Counted from the stretch's first letter, positions 47,810-62,275 are shown. The stretch is DNA of 64,000 nt from Torymus aiolomorphi (GCA_036365515.1 CM070874.1:64003583-64067582), one strand, 5' to 3'. Translations and numbers: made by a program. The notes: generated by a model not told the origin, from the letters alone.

Positions 47810-50800
47810 TTAAAATTTCACTTTATTTGGCCTTTTATAAAGTTGCAATTCTGGAGTTTCTTGAAGCTCTTTTATGTCTTCGAGAGTCGTGATTCCTTGT
47901 TCCTAAATTTTAAAAGTGAACTTCATTATTTTCCTCTTTAATAAGTAATATTTTAAATCGGTATAAGCCACTTACAGAATATCGTTTCCATTTCTCATAA
48001 TTTTCTTTCATGTTCCCAATCATTACCGGCATATCGATGAATGCTAACAAACAATAATAAAATGTAATTCATCAAGTACGAATTATTTTCTAATATTAAA
48101 AATTAAAGAAAAAATAAATATCAACGAAAATTATATTTAAAGTTTAACCAAGAAGTTATTAGTGTATTTGCGTATGTATGTATGTGTACGTGTGTGTATG
48201 TGTGTGTTCCATTGCAACTATAAAAGATATTGTATTGATGTAAGAAGAGCTCACTCACCGTCCCACGCCTCCATCATGTCGGTGATGATGTAGTCAACGA
48301 ATCCAATTTGCGATTTGGGAATGGAGCAGGTAGTTCGGTCGAACATCGGCATTACAACCGGTAACAACTTTTTCTTTTCTTCGTCGGTCTATTAACACAC
48401 AAGCAACAAATGCATCACACCCTTACAGAGCAAGTTTTCTCTTAATCTGAATACATTCATATATTTTCAGTTTTATACGTATATATCACTCATTAATTGT
48501 TAAAAATTAGATTTTATTTTTAAAATTAATATTTATAGTTAGCAAATAATTGAAACAAAACATTCTGATTAATTTGTTTGTACTTCTAAAATTGTATATG
48601 CCTAATACATTATACAAAATAGTAAAATATATTTTCTCTCGATATGTCACAAGGATAGAGGCAAGAGTAAGCAAAGCGACAGAAAGGAAAACGCAGAAAT
48701 GGAAAGGAGATAAATTGGAAAGTAAAAGTTCATTGGAATTACAAGAGGGAGAAGCGAGAGAAGGCGGGAGACAGGAGGAGGACAAACGAAGGTGGATAAT
48801 TGTTACCTGGTCGAAGTATTCCTCGGCGATGCGCCTCGACCATTCCATGTAGAGCCTCATTGGCCGCGTGGGATTCGAGACGTCGGCGCACTTGATCATC
48901 ATTCTCTTTGTTAGAGCCACGTTCTCCGGAAGCATAAATGCAGACATGTCCACGGGATCTTCGGCAAAGGCCTGTAACCAAAGTATCGTTTTCTTTCTCT
49001 CTTTTATCTTTACATTTCTTTGAGTAGGCTTTAATTTGCTCACGCGGTTCGGTAATATTTAACTTATACGCACTATTTACCAAAGTTATATTTTTCTTGT
49101 AAGTGAATCATATTTACAAGAACCAATGTGACTTCGTTTGATAAAAATAATTTTTTAAAACACTATGCGAAAAGTTCAATTCCTCATGCAAGTCTGGCGT
49201 ATGAGAATTAGCCGTTTTAGGCACTCTTTCCAAAAGAGTGTGAGAAACACAAGCATGCGAGAAGTAACTAGCTTGTTTAAAAAATAGTAGATGCAACACG
49301 CACTAGTACTGCTTGCACTAGTTGCTTAATTTACTACATTTTCATAAGATACTACAACTTTTTAATAACTAATATATACATTATACGTAAAAATCTTTAA
49401 GTCCAATGAAATCGTTAATCTTAAAATTCCAAACCATTTGCTCACTCAACCCATACATCACACCAAGTACTATGCAATTCACCTTTTCTTCTCAATCCGT
49501 CACAATCTAATTCTCATTGTCACCGTGAGTCTCTAATCCCGTAAACCATTTCTAACGCTTCGCCGTGCAAACACACATCTCATAACATGCAAAGTTCACG
49601 GAGATCACGACCAATCTCATTGTTGCGACACTTCATGTGCGCCAGGCCTGTCGTCCGATCGTTTTCTTTCTTTTATTCATCTCGATCGCGTGCAATTGAC
49701 GAGGATCGAGAACATCGATTGCCCAATGTCGTTATTTTATAAGATCATCCGTAAATATAGCTTGCAACAGCCTATTTTGTGCCCGCATTTTTTCGTTGTG
49801 CATAAGGTGTAAATATAACGAAGACAAAGGTAGCAAACATCTCGCGGTTGGTTATAGATGGTAAATTTATTGCACGTAGTACGTACCTCGGTATCGGGAC
49901 GGCTCATTCTACAACTGCAGACGTTCGCGAACTTGGCGAGGTGCTCGAAGTGCTTCGTCATCTCGGTCGCTAGGATCATGTCGATGATATTTTGTCGCAT
50001 TGATTTGTACACGTCTCGAGGTAGGTTCTGTAACAGTCCAAATAAAGACAGTAAACATCAGTTTATTATTACATGAGAATGGAAATAATACAAATTTGTT
50101 GTTGATAATAACGGAGTTATTAATTGTTTGATAATCTTACCTTAAATATATTAACGTTGTCATCTGCTAGCGTAACTTTAAATGTAATAGCCGAATGATG
50201 CGACTCCAGAACTGTTAAGTCATTATAAAGAATGGCCAATTTGTGACTTGCATTGCATAAAAATTGACTGTAATATTGTAAAAGAAAAAATTAAATTAAG
50301 GTGTGTCCAATTTAAAAACGACATGAGACAGTCATGCAGATACTTCCATAGAAATGCATGCATGAATCAGAACAAACTGAACTAATTTTTATCAATAGAA
50401 TTCAAAATCGATCTAATATTATAGACAAATGATAAAAATTACAATTGTTACATAAATTTATCAGTTTTCAGGTACAAACCTTGATTTTCCCGGATGACCC
50501 ACGTCATGAGCAGCTGCGGCTATCAACGCTGCGACCTCGTCCAGCGGATCCAGAATTAGTTGCAGCCTGTCAGAACGCATGAATCCGGCAATAGCTTGAA
50601 GTACATCAGTGGCATGCGTGGAATTGTGATATGTGACGTTCTCATTGTAATTGGCTTCGATTATCATTAGCCAATTTTGAAGGGTTGTCTCGTCGCAGTC
50701 TAATCTCTCTGCGACTCTGTAATGAGTCATTAGCGTCGTTCCTAGATAGAAGAGTGGCCTGCAAAAAATGCGAATAGCTGTTTATTTTAGGAATATTCGT

Positions 50801-53800
50801 AAACAAAGCTATGTAAATAGAAGAGGCAAGTGTTTAAACAGCCAAATTATTTAATATTTGTAACCATCGATTATTTTTATAACTGTACTTATTGTTCACG
50901 AAACTCATTAAAATTTAATTAAGGATAGGTGAATTTTGTCTAAAAGTGTAGAAAAAAATATAAAATCTGGTATACCTTCTGCCACTTAAAGTTTCTAACT
51001 TAAAAATATCAAAATCCCATTCAAAACAATCTTCAAGAAGTGACTCAAGTTCTTGAGGACAATGAGGACTCCTTGGTAGTTTAGCACTCATTTGATTCTT
51101 ATGAGTATTAAGAAAGTTTAGAATTTGTGATCGCCTGCCTAACGATGTACTCGATTTTCGTGGCTCATTAGGAGCAATCTGTAAAATGTCATAATTTTTG
51201 ACGTGATGTATTACTTTTTAAGTTTAATGATTGATAATATTTGTGCACTCACATCCATCAAACCTCCTAATAAATCTGCGGTGATGGGATCCGAAATTGA
51301 TAATAAATCTTCTTCCTTTAGACGAGGTGAATACAGTTTGGTATCTTTTAGTATCTCAATCGCCTACATTACAATTAACGCAATTAGTACACAAAACTAA
51401 AAGGAAATCTTATTTTAATTTATTGCTTTCGAGAATTCATATTATTAGCACGATACGCACCGCCTCTATTTGCGTAGACACATCTGAAGAACCAGACGCC
51501 TCGATAATATCTGTCAAAACTGTTATAGCTTTTGTAATTGGCGCCTCTAAATGTAGGTTGTGTGATTTTGTAATAGTAGAGCGCCTTGGTTCTGTACAAC
51601 AAAATAATATCAATGAAAACAATCACTGAAATTGAAAAATATTGCATTTAAATGTGAAAATGTATTACTATGCAAATGTCGCAATTCTAATGAATGTCGG
51701 CCGTATTGAACACTTCCTCGTGGAGTATAATGCGGGACACTCGCTGTGGAGAAAACCGGCTCAACTCCAATTGATTCATATATGTACACGTAATACGTAG
51801 TGTTACTAAGAAAGGAAAACAAACGTTACTGCATAATCTGATCTATTAAAAAATGTCAAGTGTACTATAAAGAGATCTCAACGCATCACGTTGTATTGTA
51901 CATTTTGAATTATCACTTGAAAAATTATTGATAAATAGGATAACCAAAATTAGTCTACTACCAAACTATGAAGAATTTTTACAAGAAAAAAAAATTAGAT
52001 TTCAAGGAGATAGGTGCGGTAGTAATTGAATATTTTATATTACTACGCCATTCATCTGAACTCTACTTTTCTCTCATTCAAAAAATGTTCTAGCATCAAT
52101 ACTCCATTATTTTGTTATCGATAAGTAATTATTATAAACAAACATATTACTAAAATCAATGACCAAAAATGTAAATAATAGTAATCACTGTTCAATAATC
52201 AACGATACACTAGTCGAAATATTGTCAAACTTTTTTATTGTGTTTCATAATGGCGGTCAGTATCCTAACACAAATAATATCAATTTCCCCAACTAATGTA
52301 TAAAAATTATTTATCTTATTCCTTTCAAGCAACCAAGAGAGCCTCAAACGTCCTCACCTCGCTGGCAGGCACATCGGCACGATCCGGCAATTGATATTCA
52401 GGAGTCCGTCGGGCCTCTTGTGCCAGGAGACGCTGCCCTCGAATTCCCGGCCCTTTTGCAGCTGCTGATCCATCAGCGCCCAGTTCTCATTCATCACGAA
52501 TTCCATCACGTGCCTGCCCACGAGCTCGTCCGGCGTGTAGCCCAGCAGCCGCTCGCTCGCCCTGTTCGCGAACTGCAGTGCATTATGAAGCTCATGTGTG
52601 ATTATTTATGATTCTTTTTTTATTTCCAAATCTCCCTCCCTTTCCTCGTACATACACACTTACCTGTACGACATGCTGATCGTTAGTCACGTGGACGATA
52701 TCGCGGCTCCTATCGACCGCGACGTACAGTAGCCGCGCGGCGGTCAGATGGCTTTTCGGCTGGCTCTCCGCGGCGTGCATGGAGATCAGCTCGTTCATCA
52801 AGATTCCCTCGTGCGAGCATTCCAGTAGCGCCTGCGCGAATGCGAAATAATCGAGCTTGTAAGCGTATTTATTGTTGTCGTTGCTGTCGTTTTTTTTGCC
52901 GAGGATGACGGTATACAGCTCTGTACGCTGATGGGCGCAGAAAAATGATGGTTGCCGATGAGGGGGACGAAGCGTTGGACGTTGCGGGTGAACAATGTGG
53001 GAGATGGGTTTGGTGACAATGAAAAATGGACCGGTCGAAGTGAGTTGGTGTACATGCAGTGAAAGTATGTGAACTCGAGTTTTGGCGACGAAGTGGCTGG
53101 GTATACCATGAGAATGTTTGTAAAAGAGTGTGCGTGTGATTGTTTGAATATAGTAAGAGAGGCGATAATACGGTAACGTTAATACATTACAAAAATTTAT
53201 ACCCGATTGTACCCAATGTTTAGTAGATGCAGAATCACTACATCCTCTTTACAAGCTGAGGTGAAGAACCTGATAAATGAGGTTTAAAAATTACAAAAGT
53301 GATGGGTAAAGTTTGGAAAGACAATAAATTTACTTTACTTACGACTTCTTTACTAGAGCTACGATGTTGCAAATCTTTTTACTATTTATCCTAAGCAGTG
53401 TCCTGTAAAAATAAAGAAACTATAAATAATATGTCGCAATGAAAATTTTAATTATAGGAAAAAACCAAAATAATGGGACGAAAGCTGAAAAAAACGTCGT
53501 CAATGTTGACCACTTACTTACGATACTATTCTTAGTCTCATAATTAGAATACATAAATTAGAGGTTACAGATCATTTAAACATTTTTTTGTATTGAATGC
53601 TATATAGTAAAAAATAATAATATTAACTCTGTATTTATGTATACTTACCCTGCTGGAAATCGTCCATTTTTCTCCCATTTGTGAAACGATTTTTCAAACA
53701 TTTTCTAGCCATTTTATGGCGATTTCGTTCAACTCGCCAGAAAATGGCTAGAAAATGTGCGAAAAATTGTTTCACAAATGGGAGAAAAATGGACGATTTC

Positions 53801-56800
53801 TACCAGGGTATGAATTGACATTTTAACGTACTTATATGAAATTTTAATAAAAATTAAATGACAAAAAGTACCCTACCTAGATGTACGAGTGCAGGTAAGA
53901 TATCCATTATTTTCATATTTCACTATTTGATTAAAAAATGGCATTATAACACTTTTAATGCTACTATAGAAATTAATTTTTTAGAAGTTAACTATTGTAG
54001 CATTGCAATTAAAAATAATACGTGGTTCTTTTTTAATTTCGACAACTATAATAGACGAGATAAGCAGGAAAGATGCTACCGTATAGTTATCCCAATACTG
54101 CGTTTTCTTGTTATCATTATATTTAGTATACATATTAGGTAGGATGGTATACCTAAATGTCCTAAATTTCAAATTATTCTCAAAAAATTAACTACAAAAA
54201 AACTGGTTTTGACGATATGAACAGAGAAAACGAATATATAACAATAAATTGACGATATGGTACACATAATTTTTAAAGAATTTTAAAAATATGCTTAATA
54301 CATACATATCTACCCTGGTAGAAAATTAACCATAAGTTGGCCAAAATATCGCTAAGCCATATGCTGGTTAAGCATATTCTGCCCAACTTATGGTTAATTT
54401 TCTACCAGGGTATGTGTATATCAAAAGATATTTTTATACACGTGGTTTGAGTTATTTTTTGTTTGAGATATATATTTTCTATATACATTAATTATATATC
54501 TGTAGTGGGAAGGAAATAAGACACTAGTTACCTCACAACCTTTTTAAGATACTGCGGGTTAAATATTGTAGTAATCGTTGTGAAAAAATAAGCTTTTTTT
54601 AACATAAAATAGCGTTCAAGTTCTTCTAATAAATTCCATACTAATTTTGATGTGGTTAAAAGCTCTTTTCCTAAAGTAATGAAATTTTTTATTAGCGAAG
54701 TGGATTTGTGACCTTTTTCAAATGAATTTTTGTTATTAAAATATAAGATTTTTTACTATTGGTTACACCAGATATTATAAATGTTTTTGAAAAGTGGACT
54801 TGTGCCCTTTTCCGTACCACAACAGATACATGATATATAAACGTTAATAAGGCAGTGTAGATCGATTATTATTTTAAAGTTTTATACCGCTATTCCATCG
54901 AATAAATCCGTTGAGAGCCACCGCAAGTCATGAACTACCCAAATTCAACGTTAACCTAACCGTAACAATAGAACATTCTTTACTACTACTACACTTACAT
55001 CCGAGTAATTCTATATATACCCCAAAATAAAGCAATATTTTCAAAACGAACAAGCAGAATGGACCCACTCAGTTTCTCAAATCCGCAGTATAACGCGCAC
55101 TCATTCCCTTCGCACTCGGCATCTCAATCACACTCTCCCTCTCTTTCACTCACATCAACAATACGACCTGCAAATCTCGTCGGCGTCGAGTACGTGGGCA
55201 TGGTTGCGGCGGTCGACGATCGCCAGCTCGTGGCCCCGCTCGCGCAGCAGCTCGCTCGCCTCTTCCGCGTTCCTCGCCTCGGAGACGCTCCAGCCCAATT
55301 TGCGCGCCACCACGGCGAGTATTTCCGACTGCTGGTCGTCCCGCGCGAACACGAGCAAAACCTGTAAAGAGACGCATACGTATACGTGCATAAGCGCAGA
55401 GAGGAGCGCAATTAATTCGAGTGTATATTTACGCGTTCGCGACGACGACGACGACGCATTACTGAAAGAGAGAGAGAGATAAGACACGGCGATGCGTCGT
55501 CGACGTAACGTCGTCGCGTGCTGATGACGAAAAAGTCAAGATCAGTCGTTCAGGGACGATCGTTTGCTCTTTTTTTTTATATTTATTGAGAATTTTAATG
55601 ATTGATAGAAGGTTGATGTGATTGTTGCATTGTAATACAGTTATTATAGGATTTTATTCCGCGATGGCTAATTATGAAAGTTTGGGCGTTCCGCGTTGTA
55701 CGTAGTCGTACAGATTAACCTACCCATTTACAGTCAATATCGTTAACTTAATTTATATGTACAGTAATATGACGAAGACATGTTAATTTTAATTTCACTG
55801 AGAAAAAGTTATAAAAAAAAACTCAGCTCGTTATAAATAGAAAATAATCAATGAATGAAATCTTCGTTAGCTGATGGTATGACCTATTTTAATGATAGAA
55901 ATTGTATTAGATAAAAATTAATCAATGAAATTTCTTCGAGATCAGATAGCTATCGTTAATCAGAAGCAAACAGTTAAAAAGAATGTTTAGGATATATTAT
56001 GACATTACAAAAATTAAATGATTTGGAATACGTACTGGACATATTATTTTTGTACAGGATAAGAGCATTTTGAAATTTTAACTAACCTTGAATGGTTCCG
56101 ATGTAGCATTGGACGTCAGCCAAGCAAAGTTAAGTTCTCTTGCATGTTTCTGAAAAGAAGAAATAACGTAAATATCTTACAACGTAGTTTTTGTATATAA
56201 CTAACATTAATAAATATCGATTTAATAAGTGAATTTGTGTTGATCTAATTATATAACCTAACTCACGGGTTGCTGTGGAATGCCCGAGTCTTTTGAACTC
56301 TTTCTAACTTTACTGGTTTCTTTCTTCGTCTCATAACTTTCCTCCTTCATTAGTTTCTCGTCTTGATATTATAATACTATTTTATTGTATTTACTTTACT
56401 CGACTACAATATAAATAAGCTCTCACGAGAAAAACTGAAGATCGTTACGATCACGACTACACCTCGCCGCACCGTCGGTACCTATGCTTGTGACTCATTC
56501 ATCAGTTGCAAAATTTCTTATTATCTTACTGATAATGAAGTGTTTCTAAAAGTTCATTTATAACGAAGACTATGGAGGTGTTTTTTGAAGGGAGATAAAG
56601 AAGATATGATATAATGACAAATAAATCGTTGATAAGATACTTTAAAGTAGTTAAGCGTGAATGTAATTATTACAATTTTATGCCTATAATAACGCACTTT
56701 TACATGTACATATATTTGATTATAGGTGTAGACTAAAAAAATTTTTACGTTAATAAATTCGACTCAATGAAATGATAAATAATATTCAAGTACCATTGCC

Positions 56801-57728
56801 AAGTGACGTATCGGAGAGAAATCATCTATTAAAAATCAATTTGAATTAATTTTATTCGATAAGAATTTAATTGCCATGTACCATTGTCTAAAAATTAAAC
56901 CCCTATCTTGATAATGCCGATAAAGATCATAGAAATAAGTTTTACTTATATTTGTACTTATCAACGAGCATTTCCTTTACAAATAAACCGATCGCTCGCA
57001 CTTGTTTAATGTTTTCCCAGTACAATAATTTACCATTCGAAAAATATTAATACAATTTTTAATCGAGATTTGACGTGCTCGTTAAAAAGTAATTGACAGT
57101 ATTTACATCCACCCGCATTTTAGCGATAAAAATCAAATCAATCATTTATAACAGATCAAAAAGTCCCAATTTCAGAATTAAATAATGACATCATAAATAT
57201 CGACAGAAAATAAATAGAACAATATCAATAGTGCCCTCTTTTCCCGCCCACATTCTGCACCTTAAAAATAAATTCACCCCAGTTGACTTTCTCTCGTCTC
57301 TTAAAAAGTCTCGAACGAGTCAGAACCCCTTGAAAAAACACACCATCGCGCGCATCGTATATTAAAAGCAAACACATCACCCGGCTAATTACCCTGACGA
57401 GCATGGCGCTCGGCGTGCTCGCCACGCTGGAGACATTCGTCGTCGGCGTCGCCGGCTCATCAACGACGAACTGCTGCTGCTGCTGCGCGGTGTTAGTGCG
57501 CCACTCCTTGCGCTGTCGGCGGCAGTGCAGTAACCCGAGGAGCCAGCCGAGCGGCGTCGAGGTAGCGTTACTACCGCCGTTGCAATTCTGGCCCGCCCCC
57601 TCGTCACTGTCGGCGGCGTCGCCTCGGATGCGCAAGGTCGGGCTCGTCAGACGACGCGTGTCGTCGCTCAGGCCGGACGACTTCCTCGCCGATGACGCCT
57701 CCACGTCCTCGATCTTCTTCTCGTCCAT
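47810..57728 (-). CDS. Pde8: cAMP-specific 3',5'-cyclic phosphodiesterase 8 (high-affinity PDE), two alternative first coding exons
   Basis: Hydrolyses cAMP to AMP in the cytoplasm, ending PKA signalling. Exons, high to low coordinate: 56350-56267, 56149-56087, 55361-55168, 53402-53343, 53269-53242, 52831-52664, 52572-52358, 51805-51669, 51591-51461, 51363-51253, 51178-50976, 50758-50480, 50267-50141, 50027-49887, 48971-48807, 48388-48259, 48043-47976, 47902-47810. They join in phase to 798 residues. Domains: receiver-like (from VLLVFARDD, about 50-140), PAS (about 180-270, [12 protein letters not shown]), a linker with EAPITKAI, then the catalytic domain (about 450-770) with metal-binding HNSTH, HDVGHPG and KCADVSNP, and MTKHFEHL. 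The end, VKF then TAA, looks complete. The exon at 57728-57393 (112 residues, from [12 protein letters not shown]) also ends in phase 0 before GTAATT and could replace the first exon. The 28-base exon at 53269-53242 is inferred from phase. Family assignment certain. Confidence 0.93.
53648..53808. mobile_element. CCCTGGTAGAAAT-type foldback, 161 bp, TA duplication, in a Pde8 intron
   Basis: CCCTGCTGGAAATCGTCCAT against ATGGACGATTTCTACCAGGG; nearly the whole unit is a hairpin. TA on both sides. Confidence 0.75.
54313..54410. mobile_element. CCCTGGTAGAAAT-type foldback, 98 bp, TA duplication, in a Pde8 intron
   Basis: CCCTGGTAGAAAATTAACCA against TGGTTAATTTTCTACCAGGG, an almost perfect hairpin; TA on both sides. 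Confidence 0.75.
57393..57728 (-). CDS. Pde8: Alternative N-terminal coding exon of Pde8
   Basis: A GC-rich open exon of exactly 112 codons starting [18 protein letters not shown] and ending SAMLVR before a GTAATT donor. It lies 1.0 kb upstream of the other possible start exon (56350-56267) and has the same exit phase, so either can join the exon at 56149. It is Ser/Thr/Arg rich with a CAG-coded glutamine run, and has no recognisable domain, as is usual for PDE8 N-termini. Inferred to come from a separate promoter near 57.73-57.85 kb. Confidence 0.6.
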
Positions 57729-57860
57729 GCGGCTGCGGTTTATTTAGGCCGTGGAATGCGTCGTCAGTGCTCCGGGCTTCGTTGCGGGCGATAGCAGCGG
57801 ATACGGAGCGGCATCGTGGCTCAGGGAGGTACATGTACGCGTGCGGCGTGAGATTTACAT
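57729..57860 (-). promoter_or_regulatory. GC-rich leader before the long Pde8 first exon
   Basis: Directly upstream of ATG 57728 on the minus strand; GC content falls sharply beyond 57860. Likely 5' untranslated leader or promoter of the long isoform. No TATA box identified. Confidence 0.35.
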
Positions 57861-58779
57861 GATGTTGGGGTTTTAAAGGCGGTGCCTATGATTGGAGATT
57901 AAAGTTTCGTATTATACCAGTGGTTATAGTTATCGTAGGAATATTTTAAATTAGAACAGAAAAATTGGAAATAATTATGTAATGTGTAGCTTTTGGTTTT
58001 GAAATAATATTATTTTAGTTGTTGATTTTATTAAGCTGAAATTATAACGTTTTGTTGATATTGTACAACTGATTATTAAGATATTACTATCTATGAATGC
58101 AACTCCTTATAACTCATTGTGAAATGGGTAAATAAAAATTATATAAACATTCGTTTTATAAACTTAATTTTATAAAGAATACACCTAACACTGGAGTTAT
58201 TGGAGTTTTTACAAGTAGGAAAAAAAATAAAGCATTACTAAGAAGTTTATTATCTTAAATAGGTATTTGTCAATGAGAAATATATGAATTGAAAAAAAAA
58301 AATTAAAAATTAATAATGCTTCAGAACACAATTCAAAGTTATTTGCCATTTTCAGATACTATTTTTTTAATACTTGTAAATAAGGTTAGTATGCATACGT
58401 ATATATACGAGTAGTGTGCTTATGACATAATCATGTATCGTAATAAACAAAAAAGGTTATAATAATCAATTCTTTTTGAAACTTTTTTCAAATATACAAA
58501 AGTACATTAACTAAGCCAATAAAAATTGAACTGCACAATTGGACGTTTGGAACATGTATTATTGTTACTCCATAACCTACGCAACTGCAGGTAATATTAC
58601 AAAATGTGAGAAATTATAATTATGAATAATTCTACCATATAATGTTAACAAACTGAAATATTCCCTCCGAATGAAAACACAAAAAAATAGCACAGAGCAC
58701 TTTTATTCGCCACGAGTACAACGACAATATAGTTTGAAAATCTACGCACGAAAATTTGTCAACGCACACACTCGCCGAC

Positions 58780-59580
58780 TCTCCGACTCTCTTCACCTTG
58801 CGCGCTATCAGCGAGCGAGCGCGCGCGCGACGATAAATTTAGCCTTCTCGGGTATTATTTTGATACATTACCCACGTGTCTCTCGCGTATTAACACATAC
58901 ACACATACGTAAACTTCGTGCACGCGCAGCTCTCACCCGAATTCTCTCACTTTCGCGCGCACTGTACACTATATTATGCTCGACGCGCGGCGGCGCAACT
59001 CCGAGGCGACGATCCTCCTTTAATCTCGGCGGAAGTGAAATAACTCGATAAAAAAAAAGGAACAAAAAAGTCACACTCGCTCGGCGTCAATAATAAAGGA
59101 AGAGGGAACGAAAGAAAAAAACCGTCGCGCGAGTAGATGGGCGGCAGGAGTATAGAGCGCGAATGAACGAACGAGCCAGCGTCGAGATCGGCGATACCGA
59201 TCGCCGATCGAAATCCACGCTAAGATTACGCGCGCTGATAACGCGGTGCGCGCGCGCGCGCGCGCGAGGGAGCAGCTCGTGTGTACCAGAAAAGAAAAAA
59301 TCTCGAGCAGCTGATAATCGATAAGACGCCACCGCCGCTGTTGCTGTATACTATAGGCCTTCTTCGCGGCGATATGCATGTATATAGTAGTTGGTAATGC
59401 GGGAAGTGGATGGCTTCTTCTTGTTTTTGTAGGGAGGGGACGATGTCTTTTTGTGGCTTTTAGCGAGATCGTTTGTCGGGGATGTCGATGAACCGCTGAT
59501 GGCGATTCGCGTTGACTTGCTCGCGTAAAGATACGAGTTTGTAGTTTTGACTTGGGCGTGATTATATAGTCGCGCACTTC
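58780..59580 (-). promoter_or_regulatory. CpG-rich island upstream of Pde8
   Basis: Contains a (CG)n run at 59250-59268 and many GCGCGC words. Minus-strand open frames up to 168 codons start here but resemble no protein. Best seen as a candidate Pde8 promoter with 5' untranslated exon. Confidence 0.35.
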
Positions 59581-60499
59581 GAGGTGATATGAGGAACTTG
59601 CATGAAATTAACGGCTCGTGGGTTATCGTTATGACGATGAGGGCTGGACAGGATATATCTATAAATGATTATTTTGTGAAGTTGATGGGATGGTGTCGGT
59701 GATCTGGGAGCAGGAAGGCATTTAATTAGGTTTTATTAATTTTTTATTGTGATCGTATGGTAAATAAAATAACACTTTTTTATGGTCTGATTAAAGTCAC
59801 CGCTAAAGAGACACTATTATGGGGAATACCGGTGTAAACGGAAACGTTGGTTAACAATGAAATTATGTAGTGAATTCTTATCGACTTCCTATCAAGGATA
59901 AATTCTTTGAACAAACTTCGCTTACATCTTAGAAACTTGAGATAAGCATTCTAACACATAGCTAACACGCAATTACACAAGACGAGAAAAAAATAGCAAT
60001 TATTGTTTTAGTACGTGGTAATCTGTTTTCATACAATGTTTAATGACCTTCAAACTTGTTACTTCATTGTCAATAACTTCATATGTGTCATTTGTTTTCA
60101 CAAATAACGTGATATATAATATTCGAATATATGAATTTAACTTTACAAAATGAAATAATTCCGAAAGAGTTGCTAGAAATATTTTCAGAAGACAAACTTT
60201 TAAAAAAAGATTATGAAAATAGTCAAGAATTAAAAATATTATAAAAGAAAAGCAAAGTATTTTACACAACTGCTGTTGTTCATAAACCTTGTTTGAAAAA
60301 ATACTTTATGTAGAACTGAAGAAAACATTTATATTTTAAACATTCCAATAAAACTACCTCGATCCATCAAAACATGCATATATAAGCAATGCAATTAAAA
60401 TTAACTTCATATAGAATACGATAGATCAGAGCCACATCAATACACAACAAACAATAAAAAACCGGGCGCGAATTTGCACACAAGCGCAATAAACAAATA

Positions 60500-60960
60500 C
60501 CTACCGGTAACTTATTGTCGCCTCTCTTTCTCCGCTGCATAAGTGCACATCGGCAAAAATGGCGCCAGTGTACAGTCTCTTTCTCTCTCTCTATCTCTTT
60601 CTCTCCTTTACACCGTGATTGAATTACGAATTTCGCGCGTCTGCTCGAGGTCCGCAGAAATTTATTATAACGCACATATACTTACTTACCTACTCGCAGC
60701 GTCACGTTGTCAATCTTCCGCGGAACGAGTGCGCGATGAATAATGCAGAGACGCTGCGCTGCCGTTGCTGGGCTGCATCAGCCGCCCTTATGGCGCGACC
60801 TTCGCACTGCTGCCTGGATTTTGACGTAATTTATTTCGCCGTGGCGATGCGTGTGCCATATGGTTGTTTATGCGCGATCTCGGTGGTGATTGTTAGTTTT
60901 TAATGAATCGGTTTTACGAGCAGAGCAGAGGCGCCGCATGTAAATTTACGATGACCGTTG
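60500..60960. promoter_or_regulatory. CpG-rich stretch
   Basis: GC-rich between AT-rich flanks; open frames of 66 to 102 codons without recognisable domains. Confidence 0.25.
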
Positions 60961-61950
60961 TATGAATAGAATGAAGAAGTATGGTAAAAGTATACTGATC
61001 ATAATATAGATTTAATTAAATAGAAATATTTTTTAGGTTTACACTGTTGCGATGTAATAGCAAATAGGGGGAATTATATACAGTATTTCGAGAGTGCCCG
61101 ACTTTACACTCTAAAATAGTGATTTTTCACTGAATTTAATTTAGAGAGGTATATAATATTGAAGATATATAATATTGATTTAAAACAAATCATTTTTGTT
61201 AAGCTAATCCATACATTTACTCATAATTTGCTATCTTATTTATGGATAACGATATAACCTTACGAACGAGAGAAATTTTACAGCATACTTATATGGGAAC
61301 GAACACGTGATTAATTACGGGACCATATGCTGATGGATTCCATAATTTTGGGGATATGATTTACTACTATAGCTATCTGATATGTTTATATACCTATTAC
61401 ATAGACTTTTTAAAATATGTGTTGATATATTTACAATCGATATGAATATTCGTCATGCGAAGTTAAGATTTATTACATGATACATTCTTAGTATAAAATA
61501 AAATCTATACTATTTTTTGTTAACATATAAATTCTATAGTAATAATATTTATAGGTGCAGATTTTGTTCATTTACCGTATACAACGAAAATATTTTTACA
61601 ACTAATTTGGGTGGGGGCTCAGATGTTTCCACGATTTACTACATGTATAATTGAAGTTGACTTGCGAATTCTATGATACTAAAATTGTATAATATTTGGA
61701 TTTCGTTATTTTACCCGTACGTGTACTTATATACTAAAAATAAATCATTCATATGAAGCACTTTCTCGATTGTATTATAGCAAGATAGTTATTTTAGAGT
61801 GTCTAATGTTTCAAATTTGAAATGCATCCAGTATAGAGTCATTCAAAGATTCATAATTTAAAAAGCTTACGTGTAATTTTTATTTAAAATAGTATAAATT
61901 TGGTTTAGTTTCGTATATTCATATATTTATTAAAATGGTCTTCGATACGA
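60960..61950. other. Intergenic, no gene recognised
   Basis: AT-rich sequence with no open frame or obvious repeat that I could support. Confidence 0.5.
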
Positions 61951-61956
61951 ATTACT

Positions 61957-62275
61957 TGAATATCCTCTCTTGAAAAAAATGATGACTGGAAGTAGAGGCT
62001 CATTTAAAGAATCAATATGATTGGTTATTTGAAAAAAGCGCGAATATTTGAATTTTTTTTAGATCGAAAATGTGTTTTATTCCCCTTAACAAAACGATGG
62101 CCGGATGTTGTAAAGAATTTAAAGATTAATTTGATGAGTCTGTAACATTTGATTTTTTACTTTAAAAATGTATCTAATTATTTTATCATTTAAATTAATT
62201 AAAACTAAATCATAGTGAAAAGTGGCAGCCACAAGTCCGAAAACAAAATCGTACGCGCGAAGCGCGTTTAAATTT
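61957..62275 (+). repeat. Dispersed repeat family A, copy 3
   Basis: ACGATGGCCGGATGTTGTAA and the end TCGTACGCGCGAAGCGCGTT. The first half also holds a second, weaker unit (GATGACTGGAAGTAG, ATATGATTGGTT). Confidence 0.55.

Noticed and set aside
59071..59577. 168-codon minus-strand open frame upstream of Pde8
   Set aside because: Arg/Ser-rich composition of a CpG island, no splice link in phase and no domain seen.
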